From Serilophus lunatus (Eukaryota; Chordata; Aves; Passeriformes; Eurylaimidae), in NCBI GenBank assembly GCA_013399895.1, contig VXBA01005117.1, positions 2,247,075 through 2,311,074 on the forward strand: 64,000 nt of DNA, given 5' to 3'. This document shows positions 26,501 to 35,232 of the stretch, one piece after another (the stretch's first letter is position 1; each line of letters begins with the position of its first letter). A program made the translations under genes and the position numbers. The notes under the pieces are model-generated. The model saw only the letters and a list, made by a program, of their open reading frames with translations. It was not told the origin of the DNA and did no database searches.

Positions 26501-27288
26501 TTGTCAAAGTTACACCCATTGATAAAGTCAGAATGAGGACAGGCTTTCAGGAGGCTCCTTTTTGCATTGCACTTACACATAATAAGTGAAGAGAAAAAGT
26601 AGTATGCTGTAAATGTTATAATTTGACAAACTGGCAGATTTTATTTTTATGACAGTTAGGAAATGATGTACCTTAAGCAAAGATCAAAATTTCATGACTA
26701 TGTTTGCATTCATTTTTTTCAATGTGAAAGTGTTCCCATTCATTTGAGTGTGGGTGTGCACATATATAAAGTGAGATTAATGCACTCTGGCTAAAAACAA
26801 AGACAATTTTAGGGAATAACTTGGATACAAGTCTGCCTCTCTAAGTGCAGACTTTAAAACTCCTACCTCTCTGCAGATTCATCTGTATTTTCTTCTGTGA
26901 TCATCTGCAACTCCTGTGAGGTTTTACTCGAATCTTCTTTAAGAGAGTTTTCCTCTGTGCTGCTTTTGGGAATATCCTCATTGGATCGAAGCTGTTCTAT
27001 GAGGTTCTGCTGATGCCAGGTTTGAATAGATCGGTGTTGCACCGGGGTCGGACCAGGCACGGGGGCCAGTATGTTGTGATGGACGGGGCTGTTGGTTTTC
27101 TTCAGCCCATTTCTGTCCCGAGAGTGGTTTTTCAACCTGTTCTGCACCGGAGTCCCTCTGTGCTCATATCCTTCCTGCTGATGGCAGCCCCCCGTGCCTG
27201 TGGAGCCTTGCGAGGGGTGACTGAACCACCTCCAGCGCAGCCTCAGGATCTGCTTCACATCAAACTCTTTCTTTCCAGATACTGACAT
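2410..27288 (-). CDS. KLHL4: KLHL4, 5' half of kelch-like family member 4 (six coding exons, 3' end outside window)
   Basis: Seen: joining six minus-strand exons (27288-26867, 8062-7892, 7437-7301, 6790-6594, 3956-3744, 2596-2410) gives one uninterrupted frame of 1327 bases (442 codons plus 1 base). Every junction has GT and AG and matching phase. The protein has an N-terminal region with the word KQILRLRWRWF (1-164), a BTB domain with CDVLLIAGD and SDYFAAMFTNDV (about 165-282), a BACK domain starting near CLGIRSFGDAQGC (about 287-390), and LYAVGGMD opening the kelch propeller (from about 425). Known: KLHL BTB-BACK proteins commonly dimerise and bind CUL3, with the kelch propeller holding substrate. 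Human KLHL4 is about 718 residues, so roughly 275 residues lie past the left edge. The closest paralogue, KLHL5, shares the BTB/BACK core, but the N-terminal words YEHRGTPVQ and SPVHHNILAPVPGP and the GALYAVGG segment fit KLHL4. I see no frameshift or internal stop. Inferred function: CUL3 adaptor; the substrate cannot be told from sequence. Confidence 0.96.
2597..3743 (-). other. KLHL4 intron 5
   Basis: 1147 bases between exons 5 and 6. It contains the AT-rich simple sequence at 3336-3527; nothing else was recognised. Confidence 0.85.
3336..3527. repeat. AT-rich simple sequence with (TA)n and (TG)n cores
   Basis: A stretch of almost only A and T, with short TATATA and GTGTGT runs and repeated ATATAATAAT words, inside KLHL4 intron 5. 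Typical decayed microsatellite. Confidence 0.85.
3744..3956 (-). CDS. KLHL4: KLHL4 coding exon 5 (BACK domain)
   Basis: 213 bases, exactly 71 codons, residues 310-380, phase 0 at both ends. The acceptor is GCACTTC-proximal TCCTTAG-like (TTTTAG|GAGCAC when read from 3960) and the donor CCCCAG|GTATGG. It encodes EHFIEVIKNQEF, LLLPANEIAKLLSSDDINV, the charged helix VRHDLENRQRDL, and LLSYIRLPLLPPQ, all typical of BACK. Confidence 0.95.
3957..6593 (-). other. KLHL4 intron 4
   Basis: 2637 bases between exons 4 and 5. It has no recognised repeat or RNA. A 139-codon minus frame at 4448-4867 resembles no protein I know and is probably chance. Confidence 0.85.
6594..6790 (-). CDS. KLHL4: KLHL4 coding exon 4 (end of BTB, start of BACK)
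   Basis: 197 bases, residues 244-309, ending in phase 0 at ...YTM. The acceptor is GCACAG|GTGTCC and the donor CACCATG|GTAAGG. It encodes the last BTB helices (LKEDTIESLLSAACLLQLSQ, VIEVCCNFL) and the BTB-BACK junction KQLHPSNCLGIRSFGDAQGC, a hallmark of the KLHL family. Confidence 0.95.
6791..7300 (-). other. KLHL4 intron 3
   Basis: 510 bases between exons 3 and 4. It holds a run of 14-16 A bases near 6810 and a sense-strand CR1 3' end fragment at 7108-7215. Confidence 0.9.
7108..7215 (+). mobile_element. CR1 LINE 3' end fragment
   Basis: Words in the standard CR1 3' order are present: CTCTGAGTAACCTGGTCTAG, GTGTCCCTGCC, GGCAGGGGATTGGA, then GGTCCCTTCCAACCCAAACC. The terminal tandem tail has decayed (ATGTATGAAAAT). 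It is severely 5' truncated, as usual for CR1, and inserted in KLHL4 intron 3 opposite to the gene. Confidence 0.93.
7301..7437 (-). CDS. KLHL4: KLHL4 coding exon 3 (BTB core)
   Basis: 137 bases, completing codon 198 and running to the first base of codon 244. The acceptor is GCTTTGCAG|GTTGG and the donor TACACAG|GTAATT. It encodes the BTB dimer and CUL3-facing core: LVLSAVSDYFAAMFTNDV, then EEIKMEGVDPEALKALVRF and YTG. Only 454 bases of intron separate it from exon 2. Confidence 0.95.
7438..7891 (-). other. KLHL4 intron 2
   Basis: 454 bases between exons 2 and 3, AT-rich in its middle. No repeat was recognised. Confidence 0.9.
7892..8062 (-). CDS. KLHL4: KLHL4 coding exon 2 (linker and start of BTB)
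   Basis: 171 bases, residues 141-198, entering and leaving at phase 2. The acceptor is CCCCCTGGCAG|GCTG and the donor CACAG|GTACAC. It encodes a Ser/Thr-rich linker (LSTTSSSLGMNSSGSDEYF), the conserved NHAEQTFRKMENYL helix, a four-glutamine run, and the first BTB strand and turn, LCDVLLIAGDQKIPAHR. Four consecutive glutamines (QQQQ) stand where the human protein has a more charged sequence. Confidence 0.95.
13935..14073 (+). mobile_element. CR1 LINE 3' end fragment
   Basis: In order: CACCAGGTTGTATAATCTCC, GAGGTTTTCAAGACCC, GGTGATCTCACAGCTGGCCC, CTTTGAGCAG, and GATCCCTTCCAGCCCAAATT. This matches the CR1 3' untranslated end with many substitutions, so it is an old copy. The tail repeat is barely recognisable. 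Confidence 0.9.
19629..19697 (+). mobile_element. Short CR1 LINE 3' tail
   Basis: GTGAGCAGGGTTAGACTTGATGACATCCAGAGGT corresponds in segments to the CR1 words GAGCAGGGGGTTGGACTAGATGA and CTCCAGAGGTC, followed by a CTATTATTCTATTT-like tail. Only about 70 bases remain. Confidence 0.75.
21230..21840 (+). mobile_element. Possible ancient, degenerate CR1-like element
   Basis: Weak ordered resemblance to the CR1 3' part: an ACATGAATCAC-AAGCCAGGC stretch, then GAGTTTAAACTGTATTACAGAT, and near the end GAGGCTTGACATGCTGTCTG with ACTAGATG. Each word is degraded and the spacing is only approximate. It could instead be chance similarity. Confidence 0.3.
22059..22079. repeat. Perfect inverted repeat, 9-bp arms
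   Basis: TGTATCACT-GTG-AGTGATACA, followed by a partial direct repeat CTGTGAGTGAG. It can form a 9-bp stem with a 3-base loop. No function is evident. Confidence 0.85.
22736..22764. repeat. Short TATG/TG microsatellite
   Basis: TGTATACATATGTGTGTG followed by TATGTATGTGT, an impure alternating purine-pyrimidine tract in intron 1. Confidence 0.8.
23047..23080. repeat. Two-copy 17-bp tandem duplication
   Basis: AAACTAGAGTTTGTCCC is followed directly by AAACTAGAGTTTGTCAG (15 of 17 identical; unit start to start is 17 bases). Confidence 0.85.
26867..27288 (-). CDS. KLHL4: KLHL4 coding exon 1 (N-terminal region)
   Basis: 422 coding bases, residues 1-140 plus two bases of codon 141. It starts ATG-TCA-GTA with A at -3, a fair initiation context, and begins MSVSGKKEFDVKQ. 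The donor is GAGAG|GTAGGA at 26867/26866. The segment is basic and Trp-rich at first (RLRWRWFSHP), then Ser/Arg/Asn-rich (SRDRNGLKK), then acidic (TEENTDESAE). It has no known fold and precedes the BTB domain. The start was chosen because it matches the family N-terminus. The frame stays open for 17 further codons upstream but has no ATG there. Confidence 0.95.
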
Positions 27289-27298
27289 TATTTTCAGG

Positions 27299-27328
27299 AA
27301 AAAAAAAAAAATTAAAAAAAAAAAAAAA
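27299..27328. repeat. A13-TT-A15 homopolymer tract in the putative KLHL4 leader
   Basis: A near-pure A tract on the plus strand (T on the sense strand of KLHL4) ends only 11 bases before the start codon. It resembles a polypyrimidine tract, but no AG acceptor lies between it and the ATG, so the coding exon seems to extend upstream through it. Confidence 0.8.
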
Positions 27329-27497
27329 GGAAAAGACAAAAGCCTATTCTTTTAGGAAGGAAACGGATCTTTGTTATCTCTTGTGTTTCAACTCCTCTTC
27401 TTAAGAAAAGGCAACAAAAGAACAAATACCGGTAGCTCTCTCCCTCTCTCTTCTGATTAATACACTGCGAGCTCTCCCGGGCGATGCTGAGCTGCTG

Positions 27498-27521
27498 CTA
27501 AGTGTATAGGTGGGAATCCAT
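27498..27521 (-). promoter_or_regulatory. Upstream ORF 2 in the putative KLHL4 leader
   Basis: ATG at 27521-27519 opens a second 7-codon frame (MDSHLYT) ending in TAG at 27498. No other ATG lies between it and the KLHL4 start codon at 27288, so reinitiation at the main start is geometrically possible. Confidence 0.35.
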
Positions 27522-27564
27522 ACTGACAGGATGATGAGGTCAGACCTTAAACAAGTAAATCAGC

Positions 27565-27588
27565 TTAGCACAGGAAAGCAGCAACCAT
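27565..27588 (-). promoter_or_regulatory. Upstream ORF 1 in the putative KLHL4 leader
   Basis: ATG at 27588-27586 opens a 7-codon frame (MVAAFLC) ending in TAA at 27565. It would be the first AUG in a transcript started from the nearby TATA-like box. It matters only if this stretch is transcribed and unspliced. Confidence 0.35.
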
Positions 27589-27641
27589 AACACTCCCCAG
27601 CTGCCAGGCTTACACACTCACACACTCCAGCGCCGCTCCGA

Positions 27642-27648
27642 TATATAA
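27642..27648 (-). promoter_or_regulatory. TATA-like box, candidate KLHL4 core promoter
   Basis: On the minus strand the sequence reads GGTTATATATCGGAGCGG. This puts a TATATA word about 350 bases upstream of the start codon in a locally GC-richer, CpG-containing stretch. Initiation about 25-31 bases downstream would fall near 27612-27620. The position is an inference: no transcript evidence is available and an additional upstream noncoding exon cannot be excluded. Confidence 0.4.
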
Positions 27649-30464
27649 CCCAGCCTCACATGATCCTCAGGGATCCTGAGCTGCAACTTAAGATGCAGGC
27701 AAGCACATACAAATAGAGTGACAAGACTTTCTATCCACCTCACGGCGTTCTCCATCGAGCCTGCTAATCAGCAGCGCTGCATTTCATGGAAGATTTAGAG
27801 GGAATTCTTTCAGCAGATTTTTGGTAACGATTCACTATCCTGCGGCTCCCGCGTTTCCTTAAGGGTTTGCATTTATCTTGCTGTGTAAAATTCCTACAAA
27901 TGGCCTCAGTGTGGTAGCACTTACCTAAAGGAGAGGCAGGGTTTGAATACATGGTGCAGAACTGGATGTATTTTCTCACCTACAGAAAGATTTCTCCATA
28001 TAATTGCAGGGGTATGAGAACAGAGGGAGAGAGCTCAGGAAAATAGGAGATGTGCTCCCTGAACGACTGTATCTGTGGAAAACAGTTTCCTGGCTCAGTG
28101 CCTGTGTAAACACCCTTTCCCATCCTGCTCTCAATTTCTCACGGACAGAGAAATGCTTCTGACATTTTTGAAAACACCTTGCTTTTCTTTCTTTTGGTAG
28201 TCTACACTGTAACATGTTTTCAGCAAATCTGATAGACGATTTGTGTTCATTCCCATGGCTTCGTTACCAGGCAGGGCTGTGAGAAATGTTCCCTGTGTGT
28301 TTTGAAATAATGTACACAGAATGTGCAAATGGAAAATAAATAAATGGACTGGATTTTTTTATCATGTTATATTCTCCGAGGTTTGCTACTGATAATGTAC
28401 TCAACTGTAAGCAGTGGGCAGGGGTAGAAAAAGCTGTAGCACAGAGTCAGTAGAACAGGATTCCAAGCTAAAGGAGGGTCCTCCTTCTCCAAATACACCT
28501 TCTTTCATCTCCTCTTCAGACCTTCTCACATTAACTTCCTTTTTCTCTGTCTTTGTTGTGAATTTTTCTTCTTTTTTACCCAAACTCTACCGATGGGATG
28601 TTGAACATACATTTATACAATAAATCTGCTCGTTTTTTCTTTCTTGGCTGCATATAATGCAGAGAAATGTGAAATCAAATTCAGAGGAAGCAAAAAAGGC
28701 AAAATGAGAGTAAGGCTAAGGAATCACCATCCCTTGTGCTGGGCTCTCCAGCTCCTGCCCTACTGATGCTATTCAAGCAAATGATATGCAGCATCATGGA
28801 CTGGATGCATGTGGGAGACACTGCAGGATGAGGGAAGAACAGTAAAATAATTGAAAGGTATTACACTATATAGATACATAGAGGGAGATACTTTATGCAG
28901 AAGAAAACCTTTGTGAAAGAGTTGGCCATAAAAGGCAGAAGGGAAGAAGCTGAGGAAAGATTTGACAGATGTAGTCAATGCATATTTGTTGCTATAGAGA
29001 ACATTGAGGCTGAGCTGTTGCAATTAAATGTACATTAACCAGACTTCATTTTATATATTATAGAAAGATATAGAAACTACAGAACTTATTCAGCTTCCAG
29101 TAAGACATATTAAGGTATATAAAGCCCTGTTCATTCATTAAATAGGGGGGTTCAATTCAAGCTTGTTGAGAATATAAGCTAATAAAGAAGTTGCTCCCAA
29201 ACTTCAGGGATTTTAGACAATTTATAAGGAGTGAATGGATAAGAGAAAATTCTGGGCATCTAGAGAGATTATAATATGTGCAGATGCCAGTGTAAGATGT
29301 TTTCACACTTTTATGATGACCTTTTCAACAATCTAAAATTTTCTGGAGATACAAGTGTTTCAGGGGTTTTTTTCCTGCATTAAAACTAAATAATATTGAA
29401 TACAATGTTTCTTGGCTTTTCAATTTCAGCCTACACACTTATGGAAGTTATTCTTTTCAGTCTCAGGTAATGAGACCCTGCGGTATCTACAGATGTATAT
29501 ATCTATATATATATTTCTCAGGATTGCCTGCATGGCAATCTGACATCTATTTTAAGGAGGGAGTCTCTATATACCAAATTAATGAAATTATTTATGATGA
29601 AATCGTGTAGAGGTGGACAGAGAACATGGTTTCTCACTGCTATTTAATCAGGTCATTGAGCTATCTCAGCAGCTCTGTCAGCTCCTCTTAGCAACAGCTC
29701 TGATACCTTTAATCCATATTTTTTCACCATGTCACAAAGCTTCTGTCATTTTCCTTTCCTAAATCCCTTTTGCAGAAGTCATCCTTTCCTCCAAGATATC
29801 ATCAAAATCATATTCCTTGAAGTTTGCTGGAGAATGTACAAACAGCACTTCTGCCTGTGAATTACTCTGATTCTGCTATCCCAGTACATGTTTTAGCAGA
29901 TGTAAAGTGTATCTGGCTAAAAATGAAATAGCAAAACTGGGCACGAGACACTGTCTTGCTCAACTCAGCTTGAGTCAGCATAGACTATGTTTCAGGTAGG
30001 GCATAAGTAGATTATTTTTCACACAGCTTTTTACTGGTCTGCCTAAAAATTTCAATGTGCTGCACTAGGAGAGGAGAAGTGCTTTGATAGCCCAAAACCT
30101 CAGGCTTGAAATTATTAGAAGTGGTTATGGGACACAAATATGTACAAACCTGGTGCAGCTTGATGCCACATATGTTTTTAATCATTTGGATCTATTTTGT
30201 GCTGAAAAAAATAGTTCCCTGGAAACTGAGTTCAATGCTAGTGTTTTACTTCTTGGTGAGTTCTTTATAAACCTCTAACATGCTTTTAGGTGTATCTCTG
30301 ACTGGATTCAATCTTCTAAATGGGAAATATATAAGATTTTTCTGTTATTGCTATTCCTAATTTAATAACTTTGGTCTCATTTAGATGAACATCCACCAGA
30401 GCAGCATTACTTTTACCCCTCATGGCTGGAAATCTCCAAAGAACAGGATTTTCTTGGACTCCAG
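27649..30464. other. KLHL4 5' flank, no gene seen
   Basis: Sequence upstream of the putative promoter. There is a short inverted repeat CTCAGGGATCCTGAG near 27665-27680, a TA-rich tract at 29495-29515, and a 7-bp stem (GATTGCC...GGCAATC) at 29522-29540. No exon, RNA gene or transposon was recognised. Confidence 0.6.
29495..29515. repeat. Short TA-rich simple repeat
   Basis: GTATATATCTATATATATATT-type alternating TA tract next to a small hairpin. Confidence 0.75.
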
Positions 30465-30980
30465 CAAGTCTAGGACCATCAAAAGAGTCAGGCAGCTGGA
30501 GCATATGATGGATGAGAGGAGGCAGCTACAATAGGATTTGTTCAACCTTCTGAAGAAAAGGCTCAGGGGCATTTTGCTGCTGCCTCCAGGTACCTGATGG
30601 GAGAGAGGAGAGATGACAGAATCAGGCTGGTTTGGAGGTGCCCAGGGACAGGACAAGAGACAACAGGCCCATGTTGGTACATGGGAAAATCTGATTAGAT
30701 GCAAGGAAAACTTTCCATATATGAGAGTGATCAGTCAGGGGGGAGGAAGTTGCCAACAGAGTTAACTGCATCTTCTTCCTCAGAGAAGGTGAGATCCACT
30801 TGAGGTGGTGAGGGCCTGGCCCAGCTGTGGCTGCCCCACCTCTGGAAGCGCCAAAGGCCAGGTTGGATGGAGCTTGGAGAAACCTGGGATAGTGGAAGGT
30901 GTCCCTGCCAATGGCAGGGGTTGGAATGAGATGGTCTCTGAAGTCCTTCCAACCTAAACCATTCTATGAGTCTGTGATCC
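30465..30980 (+). mobile_element. CR1 LINE, about 500-bp 5'-truncated copy
   Basis: This is the best-preserved CR1 in the window. In order it has GGCAGCTGGAGCATATGATG, GGATTTGTTCAACCTTCTGA-AGAAAAGGCTCAGGG, CTGCCTCCAGGTACCTGATG, GGGACAGGACAAGAGACAAC, AGATGCAAGGAAAACTTTCC, GGCCAGGTTGGATGGAGCTT, GGTGTCCCTGCC, and CCTTCCAACC followed by the tail ATTCTATGAGTCTGTGATC. All are standard for the CR1 3' coding end and 3' UTR. There is no intact reverse transcriptase, so it cannot move by itself. Confidence 0.95.
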
Positions 30981-31040
30981 CAAGCGGACTTGGCTACAAA
31001 GTTATCCAAGTTATCCAAGCTACTTGGTGCAAGTACTCCA

Positions 31041-31100
31041 ACTGGGCTTGTTTTGAGTAGGTCAGACTAGGTGAGCTGCAGAGGTCCCTTCTAACCCCTT
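31041..31100 (+). mobile_element. Second CR1 3' end fragment just downstream
   Basis: GGGCTTGTTTTGAGTAGG, then CAGACTAGGTGAGCTGCAGAG and GTCCCTTCTAACCCC, the last 60 or so bases before a CR1 tail. It lies 60 bases past the end of the larger copy in the same direction and belongs to a different CR1 variant (CCAGAGGTCCC type), so it is a separate insertion. Confidence 0.8.
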
Positions 31101-34100
31101 TTCCACGTCCATGTGACATGACAGGGAGCTTTTGAGATGTTTGTTTCCTGGCTACAGTAGAGCCGAGTAAACCTCATGCACTTGTCAGCTGGGAAAAGGA
31201 AATACATCTGTAGAAACCTCAACTCCAGTTTGGAGGCATCACTGCCAATGGCTCATCCTGTAGGAGGTGTTTTGAGGAAAAAGAAATCTTTATTCTCTGA
31301 AAACCCTCCTTGCAATTCAATAGGTATAAGCTTTTGAGGAAGATCTTTGCTCACATTAGGAAAACACATCAAACATGATGGTGGACTGGCACCCAGCAGG
31401 AAACTAGAAATCATTTTAAAGGGTTGAGCTTCCAGATAATCTGAATGATGTGTATTAAGAGTCTAAATAGGTTTTTGTAATAATTTTAAGATTAAAAGTG
31501 TAAATACCTAATGCACCATTTGATTTAACAAATTTCAAAAGTGCTTTTATCATAAACTGCCTTTTGAGATTTTTGTCACAAATCTTGTTTTAAATAGGCT
31601 TCAAAAATTACTTTTATCTACAGCTGTCTCCCAAGTTCATCTGCCACTAAAACAACAAACAGAAAAGAGCTTTTTAATGCGTTTCAAAATGTCTGGATTT
31701 TCTAGTTAATAACTTAGTAATTTCTGTCTTTGAGAATTCAAGCAAGTGGAATACATTCATGCAGTTATGTAATGTTTATTCCCTTCTCAAAAGAGACACA
31801 GCAAATTTCTACATTTTCTTTTTCTGTTTGGCCTGAGCTGGTAGTACAGTGCATGTATGAAAAGCCTATTAGAAAAATCTCTCTCTGTTCCCACAAGCCT
31901 TGCAAAGAATAATATAAAAAGGGAATCATCCACCTTTCGTGTAGAATAATTCCAGGAAGATACCACTTGTGGAGCCCAAAGCCAAGAGTATTGCAAGGAT
32001 TAGGTTACTGATGAGAGCTAATAAAATAGATCTTTGCTGGATGTGAGACAGATCAGAAAAAAAAAAGAAATGAATTTTTTACTACAGTCAAGGGTAACTT
32101 TGGGCCAGAGGTCTTTAATGCCAGGACAACTGACCCAAATAGGAAAAATCAACATATGCTGACTGAAACAATCAAAAAGCCAGAAAAGCACAGAAAGTGA
32201 AGAATATTTTCTCATATTTTTCAAGATATTTGGTGTCTGTTATGATACTATATTTTTGAGAAAGTCAAGTTCATTACCTGTATCAATGTTGTTTCCAGTG
32301 TTTGCATTTAGTGAAAATCTCATGATTAGATTTCCATGTGTAGAGATTGTTGGTAAATAATCAAGTCCTGTGTTTAAAGCTGTTCATTCTCCACTCAAAC
32401 ACTGTTCCAGAGGATCTTCCCAGTTTGTGTACTCAACCTTTGTACTTACACTGCATCATGCCAGACACACAGAACAAGAAGTTGAGTATTTTTATTACCC
32501 TGTTTTGAAAATAATGCTTCAGTAGAACTCCCATTAATGCATCCTTTGTGAAAGAGATATTCCAGGAAACATCTGCATAGCATGGCATCAGCATTACAGG
32601 AGTCAAAGTTAAATGGAAAGGAACACAAAAAAACCCAACAAAAACAAAGTTATATTTAAAATTCGCAGGAAAGCTCAACTTTCAGAAGAAAACTTTGAAT
32701 CCCATAAACACAGATCAGTTTAAGCTACTTCAGATACCCCAAAATAAAGGAGGCAGGAAAGATGATCCACTGAAGAGAAAGTGTTGACACATTTAAAGGC
32801 AATTTCTTCCTCAAATAGCTGGGAACTGCACCACAGATTGCAACCACCTACAAAGCTGTTTGCCAAAATTGGAAAAATCACAGCATTTCCACAAGATCCA
32901 GGGACAAAGAATGTGAGACATGAGCCTGGTATGAGTAAGTCTGATTCACAGGAGCAACATCACCACCCTCAAAAGGAAACCAGAATATTAAAGTGAAATA
33001 AGAAATAGCAAATACCCACTTTGCAGCTGGGAAGGATCTCCCATGAAAAAGGGCTTGAAAGGGATGCCACTAATGCAGCAAAAAAAAAAGCTTAAACACA
33101 TAACTTGAATCACCTGTCACAGGTCAAAAACAAGATATAAAAGAATGTAAAAAAAAATGTGGATTTTTGCAAAGAGGTATAAAAAAATAGCTTTTACTTA
33201 TTTTCAGTAAAATTTGAGATATTTTTCTTGATTTTTTTTAAACTGCTGTGCTCAAAAAAAAATCAACTCTTACATTAATTACATACAATATTTTAAAATA
33301 AAAGAGATAGAAAAACATAATAATAATTAAGAATTTATTGAGGGTGTGACATTTAGCTTTTATCACACTTTTTTTGCTGTGTATGAAAATATTAAATCAC
33401 TTGCCCAAGCTACCAAGTCTTTCCAACCCAGCAAAACACATTGGCTGTCAGGGGCTTAGGGAGATGAGAGAGAAAAGATCATTTGAATAATGAAGAAAGG
33501 TGGCAAAGGGTTAAGGCAGGATTCCTCACAATTGTCCCTCTTTCTGGATGCCTTTTTGCAGAGATGTGAGAGACATAAACAGCACTTGCAAAGCACAGTT
33601 ATTTAAGGATATTGTGCTGAACAGCTAAACATATTGTTCAGTTTAGAAAATCTTATCTTTCATCTTTTCCCTTAATTTTTACGATGGACCAGTCGACCTT
33701 TCCAACCTCACCCTTCTGTTATTCCAACCCATTCCAACCCCAACAAGGAAAATGAGCTGGAAACATGCTGGCACTTTGCTGCCTCCCTCCTTTCCACCTG
33801 CAGGGATGTGGGACAGTGGTACCCAGCCCATCTGCTGGAGCAGAGACTGTCCCAAATCTCTGCCAGCTGGAAGGAGAGTTTGGAATCAGCTGTGCCGGGG
33901 GTGGTTCCCATCAGCACCTTCCCTGGATACTTTGGAACTCTGCAGACTCTCCTGATACAGCACGTGTATAAACACATGGAATTTTGATTGAGACAAATTA
34001 TGCAGCACTACTTCTTTTATAGGAAATCTGCCCCTTAGGAAAGTAACACCCCCAGTTCTCAGGGAGGATCAGCAGAGTCAGAAAAAGGCAATCAGTTATT

Positions 34101-34899
34101 TTTCACGTGTTACATGTAGAGAAAAAAGCTAATGGGTGGATTTTGACTTTCTAAGAGCCCATTTCTAAGAAAATGTTTTTCCAAATGGCTTTAAGAAGCA
34201 TTTTTGTCCCTTAAAATAACTCTAAATATACTCAGGATGATAAAGTCCTTACAAAATTTTAAAGTTAAAATTGATTTTCTTTTGAGGCATAAAATTAAAT
34301 CCTTTTCTCCTCTTAGCCCTGAGTAGCACAGAAATGTCACACCTCCTAGAAACAAATGCAAACTTGAATCATAATGTGTCTACTGGTGAGTCAGAAAGAA
34401 CCTGTTGGTTTATTGTTTAGTGGGGTTTTTTGAGGTTTCTTTATTTGTTTATTGTTGAAGCATCCTACTAGTCCAAGTACTCTAGAACAAGTTATTTTTA
34501 TTCTTCTCCCTCTGCCCTTTATTGTTTTCTGCAAGAGTATTTTCTATAGAATTAGAGTAAGCTCAGCCTTTCTGCTTTAAGAAAACTGATCTGAACAGGT
34601 CATTGGCAGCATGGTAAACAAACCTGTTAGCCCCTCGTGTAATGACCTCAAACCCTAAACCTCAAACCCAAGGGAAGCAGCTGTGATCTAAATATAGTTT
34701 GTCTTCATTGCTGCTCATGTAAAATACCATTTTGCAGTAAAAACCAAAATAGAAAAATCAAGCAACTGTGAAATTTAACAAGATGTCGTGAAATACTAAT
34801 TGTATTTTTAAATTTTAATGTTATTCTCCTTTCTGATAGCAGGTATGAGGTCAGAGCAGATTTTACCTACTTTTGTCTTGAAAAACTTTAGGACAGAGA
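31101..34899. other. Intergenic stretch, no gene seen
   Basis: AT-rich DNA with many short A runs (32060, 33080, 33150, 33240). A GC-richer patch at 33690-33960 has overlapping short frames on both strands, none familiar. No RNA gene was recognised. Confidence 0.6.
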
Positions 34900-35232
34900 T
34901 GTTGAAATACCTCTGGAACCTGCTCCAATGTTTGACTGTCCCAGTTGTAAAAACATTTTTCTTATAACTGGTCTGAACCTCCCTTGTTTCGATTTATGCC
35001 TGATATCTTTCTTCCTCCCTCCAGGACCTGTGAAAAACCTTGTTCAGGCTTCTTGATGACCTTCCTGTGGACCCTGGGGGGCTGCTGGGACTGTCCCTTC
35101 TCCAGGCTGAACAAGCCCTGCTCCCCCAGAATTTTGGGTGGGTATTTCAGCCCTTAATCACCTTGAAGCCCCCACTTCAGTTTATCAACACCTTCCTTGT
35201 GCTGTTGGGGCAGGACAGTGCAAACCAGGCAT
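34900..35232 (-). mobile_element. CR1 LINE fragment, about 330 bp, antisense
   Basis: Antisense CR1 words occur in order: CTGCTCCAATGTTTGACTGT, TTTTTCTTATAACTGGTCTG-AACCTCCCTTGTTTCG, CTTCTCCAGGCTGAACAAGC, CAGCCCTTAATCACCTTG, and CAGTTTATCAACACCTTCCT-TGTGCTGTTGGGGC. Neither the extreme 3' tail nor the 5' region is present, so it is truncated on both sides. Confidence 0.93.

Larger units (their letters stand above)
8063..26866 (-). other. KLHL4 intron 1 (about 18.8 kb)
   Basis: A long first intron between the N-terminal exon and the BTB exons. Recognised contents are CR1 fragments at 13935-14073 and 19629-19697, a possible degenerate CR1 at 21230-21840, short duplications and simple sequence. 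GC-richer patches at 11890-12300 and 20220-20430 carry open frames of about 80-120 codons that match nothing I know. The rest is unannotated AT-rich sequence and could hold enhancers that cannot be seen by eye. Confidence 0.85.

Noticed and set aside
26867..27288. KLHL5 or KLHL1 instead of KLHL4
   Set aside because: The BTB/BACK core is shared, but the N-terminal words and the ALYAVGGMDA segment fit KLHL4 better.
27289..27339. N-terminal extension of the KLHL4 frame
   Set aside because: The frame stays open upstream but begins at TTG, and the extension is almost all phenylalanine from the T tract. The ATG at 27288 matches the family start.
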